64,000 nt of DNA, from NCBI RefSeq assembly GCF_007744255.1, contig NZ_CP036267.1:2979500-3043499 (forward strand). Direction: 5' to 3'. Source of the DNA: Thalassoglobus polymorphus. Its GTDB lineage: Bacteria; Planctomycetota; Planctomycetia; Planctomycetales; Planctomycetaceae. The position numbers and the translations under genes were made by a program. This document shows, one piece after another, positions 54,456 to 63,187 of the stretch (position 1 is its first letter; every line of letters begins with the position of its first letter). The notes under the pieces are model-generated. The model did no database searches and had not been told where the DNA came from. It was given only the letters and a program-made list of their open reading frames with translations.

Positions 54456-56138
54456 TCAATCCGACGATCGACCTTTGTGAGTTTGAACATTGCGAAGGCC
54501 TGCCTCGAGTTCTGCTAAACGCCGCTTGAGAAATTGATGAGAGATCTCACGAGCTTTGGCTTGGTCGGCTGCGTCGTAGTCCCAAAACTCCTGAATGATT
54601 GCTTCGCACTCGGGATAATGAGTCCCGTCGTCGCCGACTCGTTTGCGAGTCTCCGCAAGAGCCTGTTTGAGATTGAGTACGAGTTCCGTGTTTTGGGGAT
54701 CGTGGTAGATGTTCCGAGTCTCATGGGGATCATTCACCAGATCGTATAACTCCCAGCCAGGTGGAGTTTGGTAACCGCCGTCGTAATTACAGCCGTAATA
54801 GTAAATGAGCTTATGACTTTTCGTACGGATGCCGACATGTGCCGGGTTGTCATGGTGAACCATGTGCATCCAATACCGATAATAAGCTTCTTGCTTCCAG
54901 TCTTTCGCTTCTTTTCCTGTCTCCAGAAGTGACTTGAAGGAGCGTCCCTGAACAGATTTCGGGATCTCAGCAGCTGCGAAATCAAGCATCGTCGGAGCGT
55001 AATCAACGTTTTCGATAATCGTATCGAATCGTTGCCCCGCTTTGACGGTCTTCGGATATCGGACTAGAAACGGCATTTGTTGCGACTCTTCATACATCCA
55101 ACGTTTGTCCTGGTAATCATGCTCTCCCAGCATGAAGCCCTGGTCGCCGGTATAAATGATTACGGTGTTGTCGATCTGTCCCGTCTCTTCAAGATATGCG
55201 AACAACCGACCGAGATTGTCGTCGATGCCCTTCACACACCGCAGATATTTTTTCAAGTAGGCATTGTAAGTGAGTCGCGTGTTCTCCTCGTCACTATAGT
55301 TCGCTGGGTTATAGTTATCCGGAAACTCAGCGGGGTACATGCTCGGCAGGTCTCGCAGATAGGACCGCCTTGGATTTCTTGAACCAATCGACGTTCCGAT
55401 GTGGGGAATCAGTTCGTCATTCGCACCGCGTGTCGCGATTGATCCAAAGTCCTCATGACGAGTCCAAAGGGTATCTGGCTCCGGGATCTCGACATCCGCC
55501 AAATACGATTCGTACCTCGCTGCATTGTCGAAATAATCGTGCGGAGCCTTGTAATGATGCATCAGGAAGAACGGCTTGTCCGGATCACGACCTGTCTTGA
55601 GCCAATCCAGAGTCAAATCGGTAATGGCATCAGTCACATGTTTGTTGTCGAACTGAATTGTGTTCTTCCCCCAAGGCTTGTCGCCGCGGATGCGAAACTT
55701 AGGATTGTGGTATTCGCCCTGTCCGGGAAGAACGCAGTAGTAGTCGAAATCAGCCGGTTCAACTTTCAGATGCCACTTTCCGATCATTGCCGTTTGGTAA
55801 CCAGCCTTCCGCATCTGAATGGGAAGCATCTGGTCGCCTGGCTCGACTTTCCCACTGAGGTCGAACGCTCCGTTGACGTGGTTGTATTGACCGGTCAGCA
55901 CGCAAGCTCTTGTGGGTGAGCAAATTGAATTTGTGCAGAACGCATTCGTAAACAGAGCGCCCTCATTCGCCAAACGATCAATGTTTGGAGTAGGAGCGAT
56001 TTCCGCAAGTCGACTTCCATAGGCGGAAATTCCATGCGCCGCATGGTCGTCCGACATGATGAAAAGAATGTTTGGCCCCTGCTCCGCACTGGCAACCGAA
56101 GGGAACAGAATTCCGACAAGTAATATCCAGGTCCGCAT
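54456..56138 (-). CDS. Secreted sulfatase of the sigma-PSD1 operon
   Basis: A 560-residue exported arylsulfatase. Signal peptide MRTWILLVGILFPSVASA; GPNILFIMSDDHAAHGISAYG with paired metal aspartates; nucleophile motif NSICSPTRACVLTG with C73 as the formylglycine precursor (canonical C-x-P-T-R); YTGDQGFMLGEHD as the second metal site; RYPKTVKAG. It is the last gene of the sigma factor - FecR - PSD1 - DUF1501 - sulfatase unit, but 155 bp after DUF1501, with a family B fragment between them. Likely substrate: a sulfated polysaccharide. Confidence 0.93.
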   Translation of the reverse strand: MRTWILLVGILFPSVASAEQGPNILFIMSDDHAAHGISAYGSRLAEIAPTPNIDRLANEGALFTNAFCTNSICSPTRACVLTGQYNHVNGAFDLSGKVEPGDQMLPIQMRKAGYQTAMIGKWHLKVEPADFDYYCVLPGQGEYHNPKFRIRGDKPWGKNTIQFDNKHVTDAITDLTLDWLKTGRDPDKPFFLMHHYKAPHDYFDNAARYESYLADVEIPEPDTLWTRHEDFGSIATRGANDELIPHIGTSIGSRNPRRSYLRDLPSMYPAEFPDNYNPANYSDEENTRLTYNAYLKKYLRCVKGIDDNLGRLFAYLEETGQIDNTVIIYTGDQGFMLGEHDYQDKRWMYEESQQMPFLVRYPKTVKAGQRFDTIIENVDYAPTMLDFAAAEIPKSVQGRSFKSLLETGKEAKDWKQEAYYRYWMHMVHHDNPAHVGIRTKSHKLIYYYGCNYDGGYQTPPGWELYDLVNDPHETRNIYHDPQNTELVLNLKQALAETRKRVGDDGTHYPECEAIIQEFWDYDAADQAKAREISHQFLKRRLAELEAGLRNVQTHKGRSSD

Positions 56139-56212
56139 GATAATTTTCTCTCGATGCTATTTCTGTTTGATTGGATTGCGAGGCCTGCGGCCTGAACTTC
56201 AATGAACTTTTC

Positions 56213-56268
56213 CGGGACCGTGAAAAACGCGTTTCTCTACTTAAAACGCTGTTCGCCACAAGGCAGAA
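56213..56268 (+). repeat. Family B repeat, partial
   Basis: GACCGTGAAAAACGCGTTTC and CTGTTCGCCACAAGGCAG match the centre of family B. It lies between the sulfatase and DUF1501 genes. Confidence 0.65.
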
Positions 56269-56293
56269 ACTGAACCCGAATTTAAGATTTGAT

Positions 56294-57676
56294 CTAGGCA
56301 ATGATCTCCGGTATCAACTCACCGCCAAACTGTGAGAGTTGCTTGTAGCGACCTGCGTGGAAGTAGGTCAATTTGTTGTCGTCCAGCCCCATCAGATGCA
56401 GCATCGTGATATGTACATCCCGGATTGGATGAACAACTTCCACCGCTTCAGAACCGATTTCGTCGGTCGCCCCCACAACACTCCCGGCTTTTGTCCCTCC
56501 CCCTGCGAACCACATATTCATTGCGTCAGCGTTATGACCTCGCCCCAGTGCAGTGACTCCGCCTCGATAGTTATTGTCAGGAGTTCGTCCAAATTCTCCG
56601 GTCCAGACAACCAACGTGTCGTCAAGAAGTCCTCGCATTTTCAAATCTTTGATCAGAGCCGCAATCGGTTGATCGACACTGGCGATTCGAGAGGCATGGC
56701 CTTTTTCAAGGTAGTCATGGCTGTCCCATCCCCCAGCGAAAATTTGCACAAACCGAACGCCCTCTTCGACAAGACGACGAGCCATCATGCATTGCCTCCC
56801 GAAACTGGCAGTCTCTTTGCGATCAAGTCCGTATGCCTCTTGAAGATGTTTCGGTTCGCGATCAATATCAATGATTCCTGGAACTGCCATCTGCATTCGG
56901 TAAGCCAATTCATAACTTTCCATTCGAGCCGCCAGTTCCGCATGTTCAGGGTGCTCCTGCGCATGAGCTTGATTCAACATCGCCAGCTGATCAAGCGCCT
57001 TTCGCTGATGCTCCCGAGTCTTGTACTTCGGCGGGTTGAGATCCAGAATCGGTGAGCCAGTTGAACGGAGACGCGTCCCCTGAAAGTGAGCAGGGAGAAA
57101 ACCATTCGTCCAATTCGCTGGACCAGCTTGAGGCAATGCGAGCTCAGTCATCACTACGTAACCGGGCAGGTTTCGATTCTCCGATCCAAGACCGTAAGTC
57201 ATCCACGCTCCGACCCCCGGATCGCCGCCCAGTCTGCTGCCGGTATTCATATGCAGAAGTGCTTCAGGATGATTGAGAGACTCAGCCTTGCAGCCTCGGT
57301 ACACGCAAAGCTCGTCAGCAACTTCCGGATCTGCCAAGTACTTCCACTGATCAGACATCTCAATACCGGAGTTGCCGACTTTGCGAGACTTGAACGGGCT
57401 ACCCACGAAAAACCGCTTCCCTGTCGCAAGTCCTTTAGTTCGAGTCGACTCGCCAAGATGAAGCTTCGTCAGTGCAGGTTTAGGATCGAACGTGTCGATG
57501 TGTGACGGCCCACCCTCCATAAAGAGCATAATGACAGCCTTGGCTTTCGGCTTGTGCATCGGCTGCTGAGTGGCGAGTGGCCCTTCGCGGTTCTCTGCTT
57601 GCAAAGCTGTCATTGCGACGGCCCCCAATGACGAACCAAGGCCGTACAAAAATTCACGTCGGTGTAGAGTTGACAT
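56294..57676 (-). CDS. DUF1501 Tat-exported protein
   Basis: A 460-residue DUF1501 protein (sulfatase-like alkaline-phosphatase fold), exported by the Tat path (HRREFLYGLGSSLGAVAMTALQA). Family marks: KAVIMLFMEGGPSHIDTFDPKP, GLATGKRFFVGSPF, NHPEALLHMNTGS, ARRLVEEGVRFVQIFAGGWDSHDYL, TLVVWTGEFGRTPDNNYRGG, GRGHNADAMNMWFAGGGTKAG, HVTMLHLMGLD-like end. The start at 57676 sets the Tat signal at the N-terminus. Usually paired with PSD1 genes, as here (92 bp downstream). Confidence 0.95.
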   Translation of the reverse strand: MSTLHRREFLYGLGSSLGAVAMTALQAENREGPLATQQPMHKPKAKAVIMLFMEGGPSHIDTFDPKPALTKLHLGESTRTKGLATGKRFFVGSPFKSRKVGNSGIEMSDQWKYLADPEVADELCVYRGCKAESLNHPEALLHMNTGSRLGGDPGVGAWMTYGLGSENRNLPGYVVMTELALPQAGPANWTNGFLPAHFQGTRLRSTGSPILDLNPPKYKTREHQRKALDQLAMLNQAHAQEHPEHAELAARMESYELAYRMQMAVPGIIDIDREPKHLQEAYGLDRKETASFGRQCMMARRLVEEGVRFVQIFAGGWDSHDYLEKGHASRIASVDQPIAALIKDLKMRGLLDDTLVVWTGEFGRTPDNNYRGGVTALGRGHNADAMNMWFAGGGTKAGSVVGATDEIGSEAVEVVHPIRDVHITMLHLMGLDDNKLTYFHAGRYKQLSQFGGELIPEIIA

Positions 57677-57768
57677 ACGTCGTCCATTCAGTTTTGAGAG
57701 TGAGTGATGTATCGAACCAGCCTGAACTTTCTGCATTCGTCGCTGTCCTCAATGCTTTGTAGAGAGGC

Positions 57769-60573
57769 TCAGTACACGTACAGAAATTCATTCGAGTTCA
57801 ACAACAACAAACAGACGTCAGCTAATGCTCTGGTTTCCGATGAGACCGTCCATGGCTTTGGATCGGGAACGTAGTCTTCATAAACATTCAATTTTTCAAT
57901 GAACTCAAACGGCTCACCAGTAAACTCTTCAACGAGCGATCGCACGACTTGAGTTGGGTACTCGACCGTCTCGGGCTGATGCTTTTTGTGATACACCTGC
58001 ATTTCCTTAAGGTATCCGTGCAATCGCGACAACTCCACTGCCTTTGGCTCGCGAGCAAAGGCAAGCTGCAAAGCCCGCCGAATTTGCTGAACCGTGTCGG
58101 TCGGTTGTTCCTTTTGTAATCGCAGTGCAAATGCAATCGATCGATCAGTCATCACATCACTGTTGAGCAAAGTAAATGCCTGAGGCGTGACAGCAGCCGA
58201 GTCACGCATTTCACAAGATTCGTTAGGATTCGGTTGATTCATGATTTCGAGAAGTGGATCGGCCTGCCCTCGCACGCGGTAAGCATAAATCGTTCTACGA
58301 TTCCGTTCTGCAGGTGTCCTTGAAGGCTGGTAAGCAGGAGCAATCGAAAACTGAATCATCCGGGGCTGAAGAGCCACTTCCATGTTGATCTCAGGCATAA
58401 TGGGAACACCTCCCAATTCCCGGTTGAGTTCTCCACTGATCAACAAGGTGCTGTCGCGCAACTCTTCAGCAGTAAGTCTGCGAGGAGGAAACGACGCCAG
58501 CAGATCGCTGTTTGGATCGACGGTCGCCTGCTTCTCGGACTCGAACGGCCTGCTAGATCGCTGATAGACTTCCGACGACATAATGAGCCGATGTAATCGT
58601 TTTATCTTCCACCCATTCTCAATGAAGTCAGCTGTCAACCAGTCTAACAATTCAGGATGCGTCGGTTTGCCTCCCTTTGCACCAAAGTTATTGGCTGTCT
58701 TTACGATCCCTTTACCAAAATGATATTGCCACACACGATTGACAATCGACCGCGCGGTCAAAGGGTTCGCGTCATCCGTGATCCATTCCGCAAGAGCAAG
58801 CCGACGACCTGCAAGTCCGTCAGTGATATTCCACGGACTGTCGGAGCCCGGACTGGCTGGAACCCCGGTGGCACTTAGTACGCCCGGCGAAACTGCTTCA
58901 GTTGGTGCATCCAATGCCCCTCCTGCCAGGATGAAGTTTTCCGGGCGCCAGTTTTCATTGATGTTCTTCGGACGACGAAGTGCTCGCCCGTTCTTGAAAC
59001 TGTTCTGACCGTTGTAGACACCTTGAGCCATCGGCTGATAACGCTCCATTCGGCGTTCCCAAATCCAAACGTCCTGCTCACGGACTTTTTTCATCCCCTT
59101 TTCTTCAGGAGTCAGACCAACATGACGAGGTGGTTTTTGATCTTCAGGGTCTTTCTTCCTCTCGTTCTCATTTTTATACGGGAGGCGATGCTCTTCATAC
59201 CACTTCTTTGCAGCAGCCTCCTGCTTGTCTTGAATTTTCTTTTGCTCTGCCTTCGCATAATCCAACAGGTCTTTCACCAGTTTTTGCTTCTCGGCAAATC
59301 CAACCACGTTCTCTTCCGGCAAGAAGTCCGCTTTCAACTCAGCTGGCTGAGTCGTCGCGAAAGCTGCGTACATGCTGTAGTAGTCTCGCGTCGGGAGAGG
59401 ATCGAATTTATGATCGTGGCATTTACAGCAGCGCATGGGCATCGACAGAAAAGCTTGCCCAACATTATGGACCAGATCATCCAGGTAGATTTGTCGTGCC
59501 TCCGCCTGCGGAATCATGGCTGTCCCCCATGGTCCCATCCGTAACATTCCGGTTGAGACAATCCCTTCCGCATCGCCCGGTCGCAGTTCGTCACCTGCGA
59601 TCTGTTCCACAACGAACTCATTGAACGGCTTATCTTCGTTGAAGGACCTAATCACGTAGTCACGATAGCGCCACGCATTCGACCGTTCATAGTCGTTTGA
59701 AAAACCAGCAGTGTCTGCGTATCGGACAACGTCCAGCCAGTGTTGAGCCCACCGTTCTCCGTAATGTTCGCTGTCGAGCAATTGGTCGACCAAGGTATTC
59801 CAGGCGCGTTCTGGGTCCGACTCCCATGCTTTCTTGAAATCGTGGACTTGTTCCGGAGCAGGTGGTAGCCCAGTCAGGTCGTAGGATGCTCGGCGAATCA
59901 ATGTTCGAGGATCTGCTTGAGGAGCCGGTTTCAATCCCGCACTCGAAAGTTTCCTCATGACGAACGCATCAATGGGATGCTTTGATCCTGACGGAACCGT
60001 CACACTCTTGACTGGTTGAAATGCCCAGGTTTCTTCTTTGCTATAACGTCGATATGTCCAATCATCGGCAGTCCCACCGCTGGTTCCGATAATCACTCCG
60101 TCTTCATTTTCAGCAACCGACCATTCTTCCTTCTGGATGCTGAGTTGTCGCGAAGCATCCGGCCATGGAGCACCGGCAGTAATCCAATCTCGAAAATACT
60201 CCGTTTCTTTTTTGGTGAGTCGGTCGGTTTCCTTAGGAGGCATTTCATAGCCATCCCACATAATCGCCTGATACAAAGAGCTCTCTTCCGGTTTTCCCGG
60301 AATAAGAGCGACATCTCCTGATTCGCCCCCTTTGATCATGTTCTCGCGATTCAGGAGATTGTAACCACCACGTACATCATCCGGGTCCTGTCCGTGGCAA
60401 CCGAAGCACTTCGCTTTCAAGATCGGAAGAACTTTCAGAGTAAAGAGACGCTCGGATTCGGCATGCTGAGAGACTTCAGCAGGATCGTCTGCGAAGCCGA
60501 CACGCGAAACGCTGAGTGCCTGTAGCAAGACAATCGGAATGACGATCTTCGACCAGAACTTAGGGCTTGCCAT
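57769..60573 (-). CDS. PSD1/DUF1549-DUF1553 planctomycete cytochrome c protein
   Basis: A 934-residue exported protein. After a signal segment (IVIPIVLLQALSVS) is the planctomycete cytochrome c domain (VLPILKAKCFGCHG, heme site C56-H60; MPPKETDRLTKKE), then DUF1549 (IDAFVMRKLSSAGLKPAPQADPRTLIRRASYDLTGLPP, HYGERWAQHWLDVVRYADT, CCKCHDHKFDP with a second heme-like CKCH) and DUF1553 (PLTARSIVNRVWQYHFGKGIV, RRLTAEELRDSTLL, TLLNSDVM, LLLNSNEFLYVY). The start at 60573 has AAGGAG ten bases upstream and overlaps the FecR gene by 14 bp. The function of these proteins is not established. Confidence 0.95.
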   Translation of the reverse strand: MASPKFWSKIVIPIVLLQALSVSRVGFADDPAEVSQHAESERLFTLKVLPILKAKCFGCHGQDPDDVRGGYNLLNRENMIKGGESGDVALIPGKPEESSLYQAIMWDGYEMPPKETDRLTKKETEYFRDWITAGAPWPDASRQLSIQKEEWSVAENEDGVIIGTSGGTADDWTYRRYSKEETWAFQPVKSVTVPSGSKHPIDAFVMRKLSSAGLKPAPQADPRTLIRRASYDLTGLPPAPEQVHDFKKAWESDPERAWNTLVDQLLDSEHYGERWAQHWLDVVRYADTAGFSNDYERSNAWRYRDYVIRSFNEDKPFNEFVVEQIAGDELRPGDAEGIVSTGMLRMGPWGTAMIPQAEARQIYLDDLVHNVGQAFLSMPMRCCKCHDHKFDPLPTRDYYSMYAAFATTQPAELKADFLPEENVVGFAEKQKLVKDLLDYAKAEQKKIQDKQEAAAKKWYEEHRLPYKNENERKKDPEDQKPPRHVGLTPEEKGMKKVREQDVWIWERRMERYQPMAQGVYNGQNSFKNGRALRRPKNINENWRPENFILAGGALDAPTEAVSPGVLSATGVPASPGSDSPWNITDGLAGRRLALAEWITDDANPLTARSIVNRVWQYHFGKGIVKTANNFGAKGGKPTHPELLDWLTADFIENGWKIKRLHRLIMSSEVYQRSSRPFESEKQATVDPNSDLLASFPPRRLTAEELRDSTLLISGELNRELGGVPIMPEINMEVALQPRMIQFSIAPAYQPSRTPAERNRRTIYAYRVRGQADPLLEIMNQPNPNESCEMRDSAAVTPQAFTLLNSDVMTDRSIAFALRLQKEQPTDTVQQIRRALQLAFAREPKAVELSRLHGYLKEMQVYHKKHQPETVEYPTQVVRSLVEEFTGEPFEFIEKLNVYEDYVPDPKPWTVSSETRALADVCLLLLNSNEFLYVY

Positions 60574-62263
60574 GATTGTAAATCTCCTTAATTTCACTTG
60601 CGGACAATGCCGCAGCGAAGATTGCAAATTCATCGATACTGCCATTGAGATTACGAACGGCAAATTCAGTATCCTCTTCTGTCGGCAACGTCCAATTCCC
60701 GATTGATGCGTCACGAATCCTTGTTGTCTTCACCAGCAAGTCTTTTGCAATCTCCTCTTCGTGCAGAAGATCACCATTCAGATAATGCTTTGTTTTACCA
60801 CTACCAGCGTCGTATGTCGTCGCCAAATGCAGCCACCGTCCGCTTAACGATGGTTTCCAGAATGGCGGAGAAAGCACGATGTGATGAGTCCGTTTCCTTG
60901 CGTCCGGACCGCGAGCATCATCTGACTTATGGCGAACCGAGAAGAACAATTGACCGGTATCAAGAATTTGCCAATGCGGCTCACCCTGGTTGTACCCATC
61001 TGTCAAAAAGAGTGAATTGTACCAGCGGTCGAGACTGTCAATTTTGACCCAGCAGGAAAGAGTCAGTGAACTGAATTCTCCGGGGATGTGCATTCTAACA
61101 CGGTCACCGGGACGTTTAAATTCGAGCGCCGACTTTGATGACCAGCGTCCTTGAACACGATTCGCTCCAACAATTGCCCCATCTAGCTCACCACTTTCAG
61201 CCTGGATACTGCTCTTCAACTTTCGCTTCCAGTCACCCTCTTCATCGAATGAATAATACGCAATCAGTCTTGAGTCTCGCTGAAAGTTGCTGGACCAAAG
61301 TTTCCATGCTTGATAGCGAGACTCGTCTTGACTCTTGGCACGCAGTTCCAATGTCGCGATATCCAGAAACTGCTCAGGCTGAATCTGTTCGACTTGAAAT
61401 GTCCCATCCTCCTTGAAGACGCCTGCCTGCCCAGTCGTCATGAGGCGTTTGCTCTGTCCCGGTTTGTGCAACTCAACTTCGCCATCGAAGACCTGCACGT
61501 CGGCACCATCGGGCGACATCGAGACGCCGAACTCTGTTCCTAAGTCCACGAGTTTCATGTCGTCGAGTTCCAGTGAAAAACCACGCGCTGCCGGAGGGAC
61601 TTGTGCACGCAGTCGACCATGATGAACTCTCGCAGCACTGACCGATTTCAAATCCAGTTCGGCAGGCCCTTCAACAATCACGGTTGCGCCACAAAAGAAC
61701 TCAATCTGAGCAAAACCAGAGACAATCGCAAGCCGTCCTGGAGAAAGAGCATCACCAACTTCGAGCGGGCTCTGGTCAGCCTCCCAGATCACGTCGACGA
61801 GACTTGTAACGAGTGCGATTCCAGAAGAGGTGGCTTCGCCTTTCTCACCATGCTGTAAATCGTTGATCCCTGCGATCGACTCGGGACCGCTGCTTTTTGA
61901 GGCTTCAAGATAGAAAACTCGAACTGCCAAGACACAAATTAAACAGAGACCAGCGAAGGCTGCCCAGAGATTGATTCGAGAATCTCGATTCAATTGCTTA
62001 CGGCTGACAGAAGGATTGAGAACAGGAATTCGCTCTTCAACAGTCGAAGGTTCTACAGCCGGAGACTCCATAGCCGGAGGTTCCAATCCGGCATCGACAT
62101 CCAGCTTCAACGCGGCTGTCAGCACCTGTTGCTGAACAAAAAATGCTTTTGCGTCTTCGTCTGACCGAAGGATCTCACGAACACGTTCAACACCTTCGTC
62201 GCTAAGGGTGCCAGCCTCCCAGTCAAAGAGAAGCGATTCAAGTTCTTCCAGCTTTGAATTCAA
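60560..62263 (-). CDS. FecR-domain protein with LamG/concanavalin-like C-terminus
   Basis: A 567-residue membrane-anchored protein. The N-terminal 80 residues (LEELESLLFDWEAGTLSDEGVERVREIL, DEDAKAFFVQQQ) form an anti-sigma-like cytoplasmic segment. One membrane helix (INLWAAFAGLCLICVLAVRVFYL) and a periplasmic FecR domain follow (FFCGATVIVEGPAELDLKSVSAARVHHGRLRAQVPP, MKLVDLGTEFGVSM, VQVFDGEVELH). The C-terminal 220 residues are a LamG/ConA-type domain (IAYYSFDEEGDWK, LTLSCWVKIDS, NLNGSIDEFAIFAAALSASEIKEIY). A TTG start at 62263 with AGGGGG nine bases upstream is inferred. It lies 4 bp after the sigma stop. Confidence 0.85.
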   Translation of the reverse strand: MNSKLEELESLLFDWEAGTLSDEGVERVREILRSDEDAKAFFVQQQVLTAALKLDVDAGLEPPAMESPAVEPSTVEERIPVLNPSVSRKQLNRDSRINLWAAFAGLCLICVLAVRVFYLEASKSSGPESIAGINDLQHGEKGEATSSGIALVTSLVDVIWEADQSPLEVGDALSPGRLAIVSGFAQIEFFCGATVIVEGPAELDLKSVSAARVHHGRLRAQVPPAARGFSLELDDMKLVDLGTEFGVSMSPDGADVQVFDGEVELHKPGQSKRLMTTGQAGVFKEDGTFQVEQIQPEQFLDIATLELRAKSQDESRYQAWKLWSSNFQRDSRLIAYYSFDEEGDWKRKLKSSIQAESGELDGAIVGANRVQGRWSSKSALEFKRPGDRVRMHIPGEFSSLTLSCWVKIDSLDRWYNSLFLTDGYNQGEPHWQILDTGQLFFSVRHKSDDARGPDARKRTHHIVLSPPFWKPSLSGRWLHLATTYDAGSGKTKHYLNGDLLHEEEIAKDLLVKTTRIRDASIGNWTLPTEEDTEFAVRNLNGSIDEFAIFAAALSASEIKEIYNHGKP

Positions 62264-62267
62264 CTGA

Positions 62268-62789
62268 TCAGCCCCCTGCCGTTGTACGTTGCTGAACACA
62301 ATCGGCGAGTTGCCGACGAATTCGTAAAAGAGCCACTTTGACAGCTCCGGTTGTGCGATCCACCGATTCCGCAACATCGTCAATGGACATCGAACGGAAG
62401 TAACGACGCTCGATCAACTCACGATTTGTGGGAGTCAGAACTTGCAAACAAGGCCGCAGTGCTTCTCGAATGATATCGATCTTCTCCGCCTGCTTCTCTG
62501 CCTCAACACTCATCGCCTCAGCCAACTCGGCATCCAGTAAAAGTCGGTCTCGCTTACGATCCCGCAGATGAGCCAACACTTGAATCCGAGCAATCGCAAA
62601 CGCCCATGGTAGAAACTCCCGGTCCTGCTTGAATTCACCAATCTTCCGCCACAGCACCAAATTTGTCTCTTGCACTACATCCGCCGCTCGACTGTGATCG
62701 CCCACTAGAGAAAAGACGTACCCATAGATGCGGTTTTGGTGTTCAGTCAGGTGTCGAACAAAGATTTCAGAGTTGTCTGTCTGTTCCAT
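62268..62789 (-). CDS. ECF sigma-70-family factor (planctomycete type)
   Basis: A 173-residue sigma factor. Region 2: EIFVRHLTEHQNRIYGYVFSLVGDHSRAADVVQETNLVLWRK; region 4: LTPTNRELIERRYFRSMSIDDVAESVDRTTGAVKVALLRIRRQL with the helix-turn-helix. The ATG at 62789 has TAGGGAACC upstream; an in-frame start at 62894 adds an unrelated stretch. It heads the FecR-PSD1-DUF1501-sulfatase operon and probably controls it, with the FecR protein as its membrane regulator. Confidence 0.92.
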   Translation of the reverse strand: MEQTDNSEIFVRHLTEHQNRIYGYVFSLVGDHSRAADVVQETNLVLWRKIGEFKQDREFLPWAFAIARIQVLAHLRDRKRDRLLLDAELAEAMSVEAEKQAEKIDIIREALRPCLQVLTPTNRELIERRYFRSMSIDDVAESVDRTTGAVKVALLRIRRQLADCVQQRTTAGG

Positions 62790-62924
62790 AATCGGTTCCC
62801 TACGAGAGCATTTACCGCATGCACCCATAAGGTTACACGATTTTTCAGAATTGTTGATCAATTCGACGATGAAACGATCTCTCAAGAAAGCCATATCGCT
62901 TCAGGAACGCTCATCATTCCACTG

Positions 62925-63060
62925 ACATCATAGGTGCAGGTGATGATGCCATTGAAGTCTTCAGCCGTCACCATTCGATTGGTGGAATCGTAGGTATTAG
63001 TGGTGATGACATCGGTCGCCATTTGCTGAAGTATGTCTTGCCTGTGGTTGAACGACTTGA
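62925..63060 (-). pseudogene. Possible YD-repeat (RHS) protein fragment
   Basis: On the minus strand a short open stretch reads NTYDSTNRMVTAEDFNGI and then ITCTYD, the spacing of an RHS YD repeat (YDxxGR(L/M), D-x-N-G, Y-D about 20 residues later). It is closed by stops on both sides and has no start. An open frame of about 110 codons runs on the opposite strand through the same codons and ends at 63200, so the call is tentative. Confidence 0.35.
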
Positions 63061-63187
63061 CTCTCTTCTTGGCTCATATATTGCTGAATCATTCCACGTC
63101 AACTCGGCATTCGCCACGCCCATTACTCCACTACATTACGTGCTGGGCGTGCCACTCAACGCCGAGAAGCAGGCACGAATTGATTTT

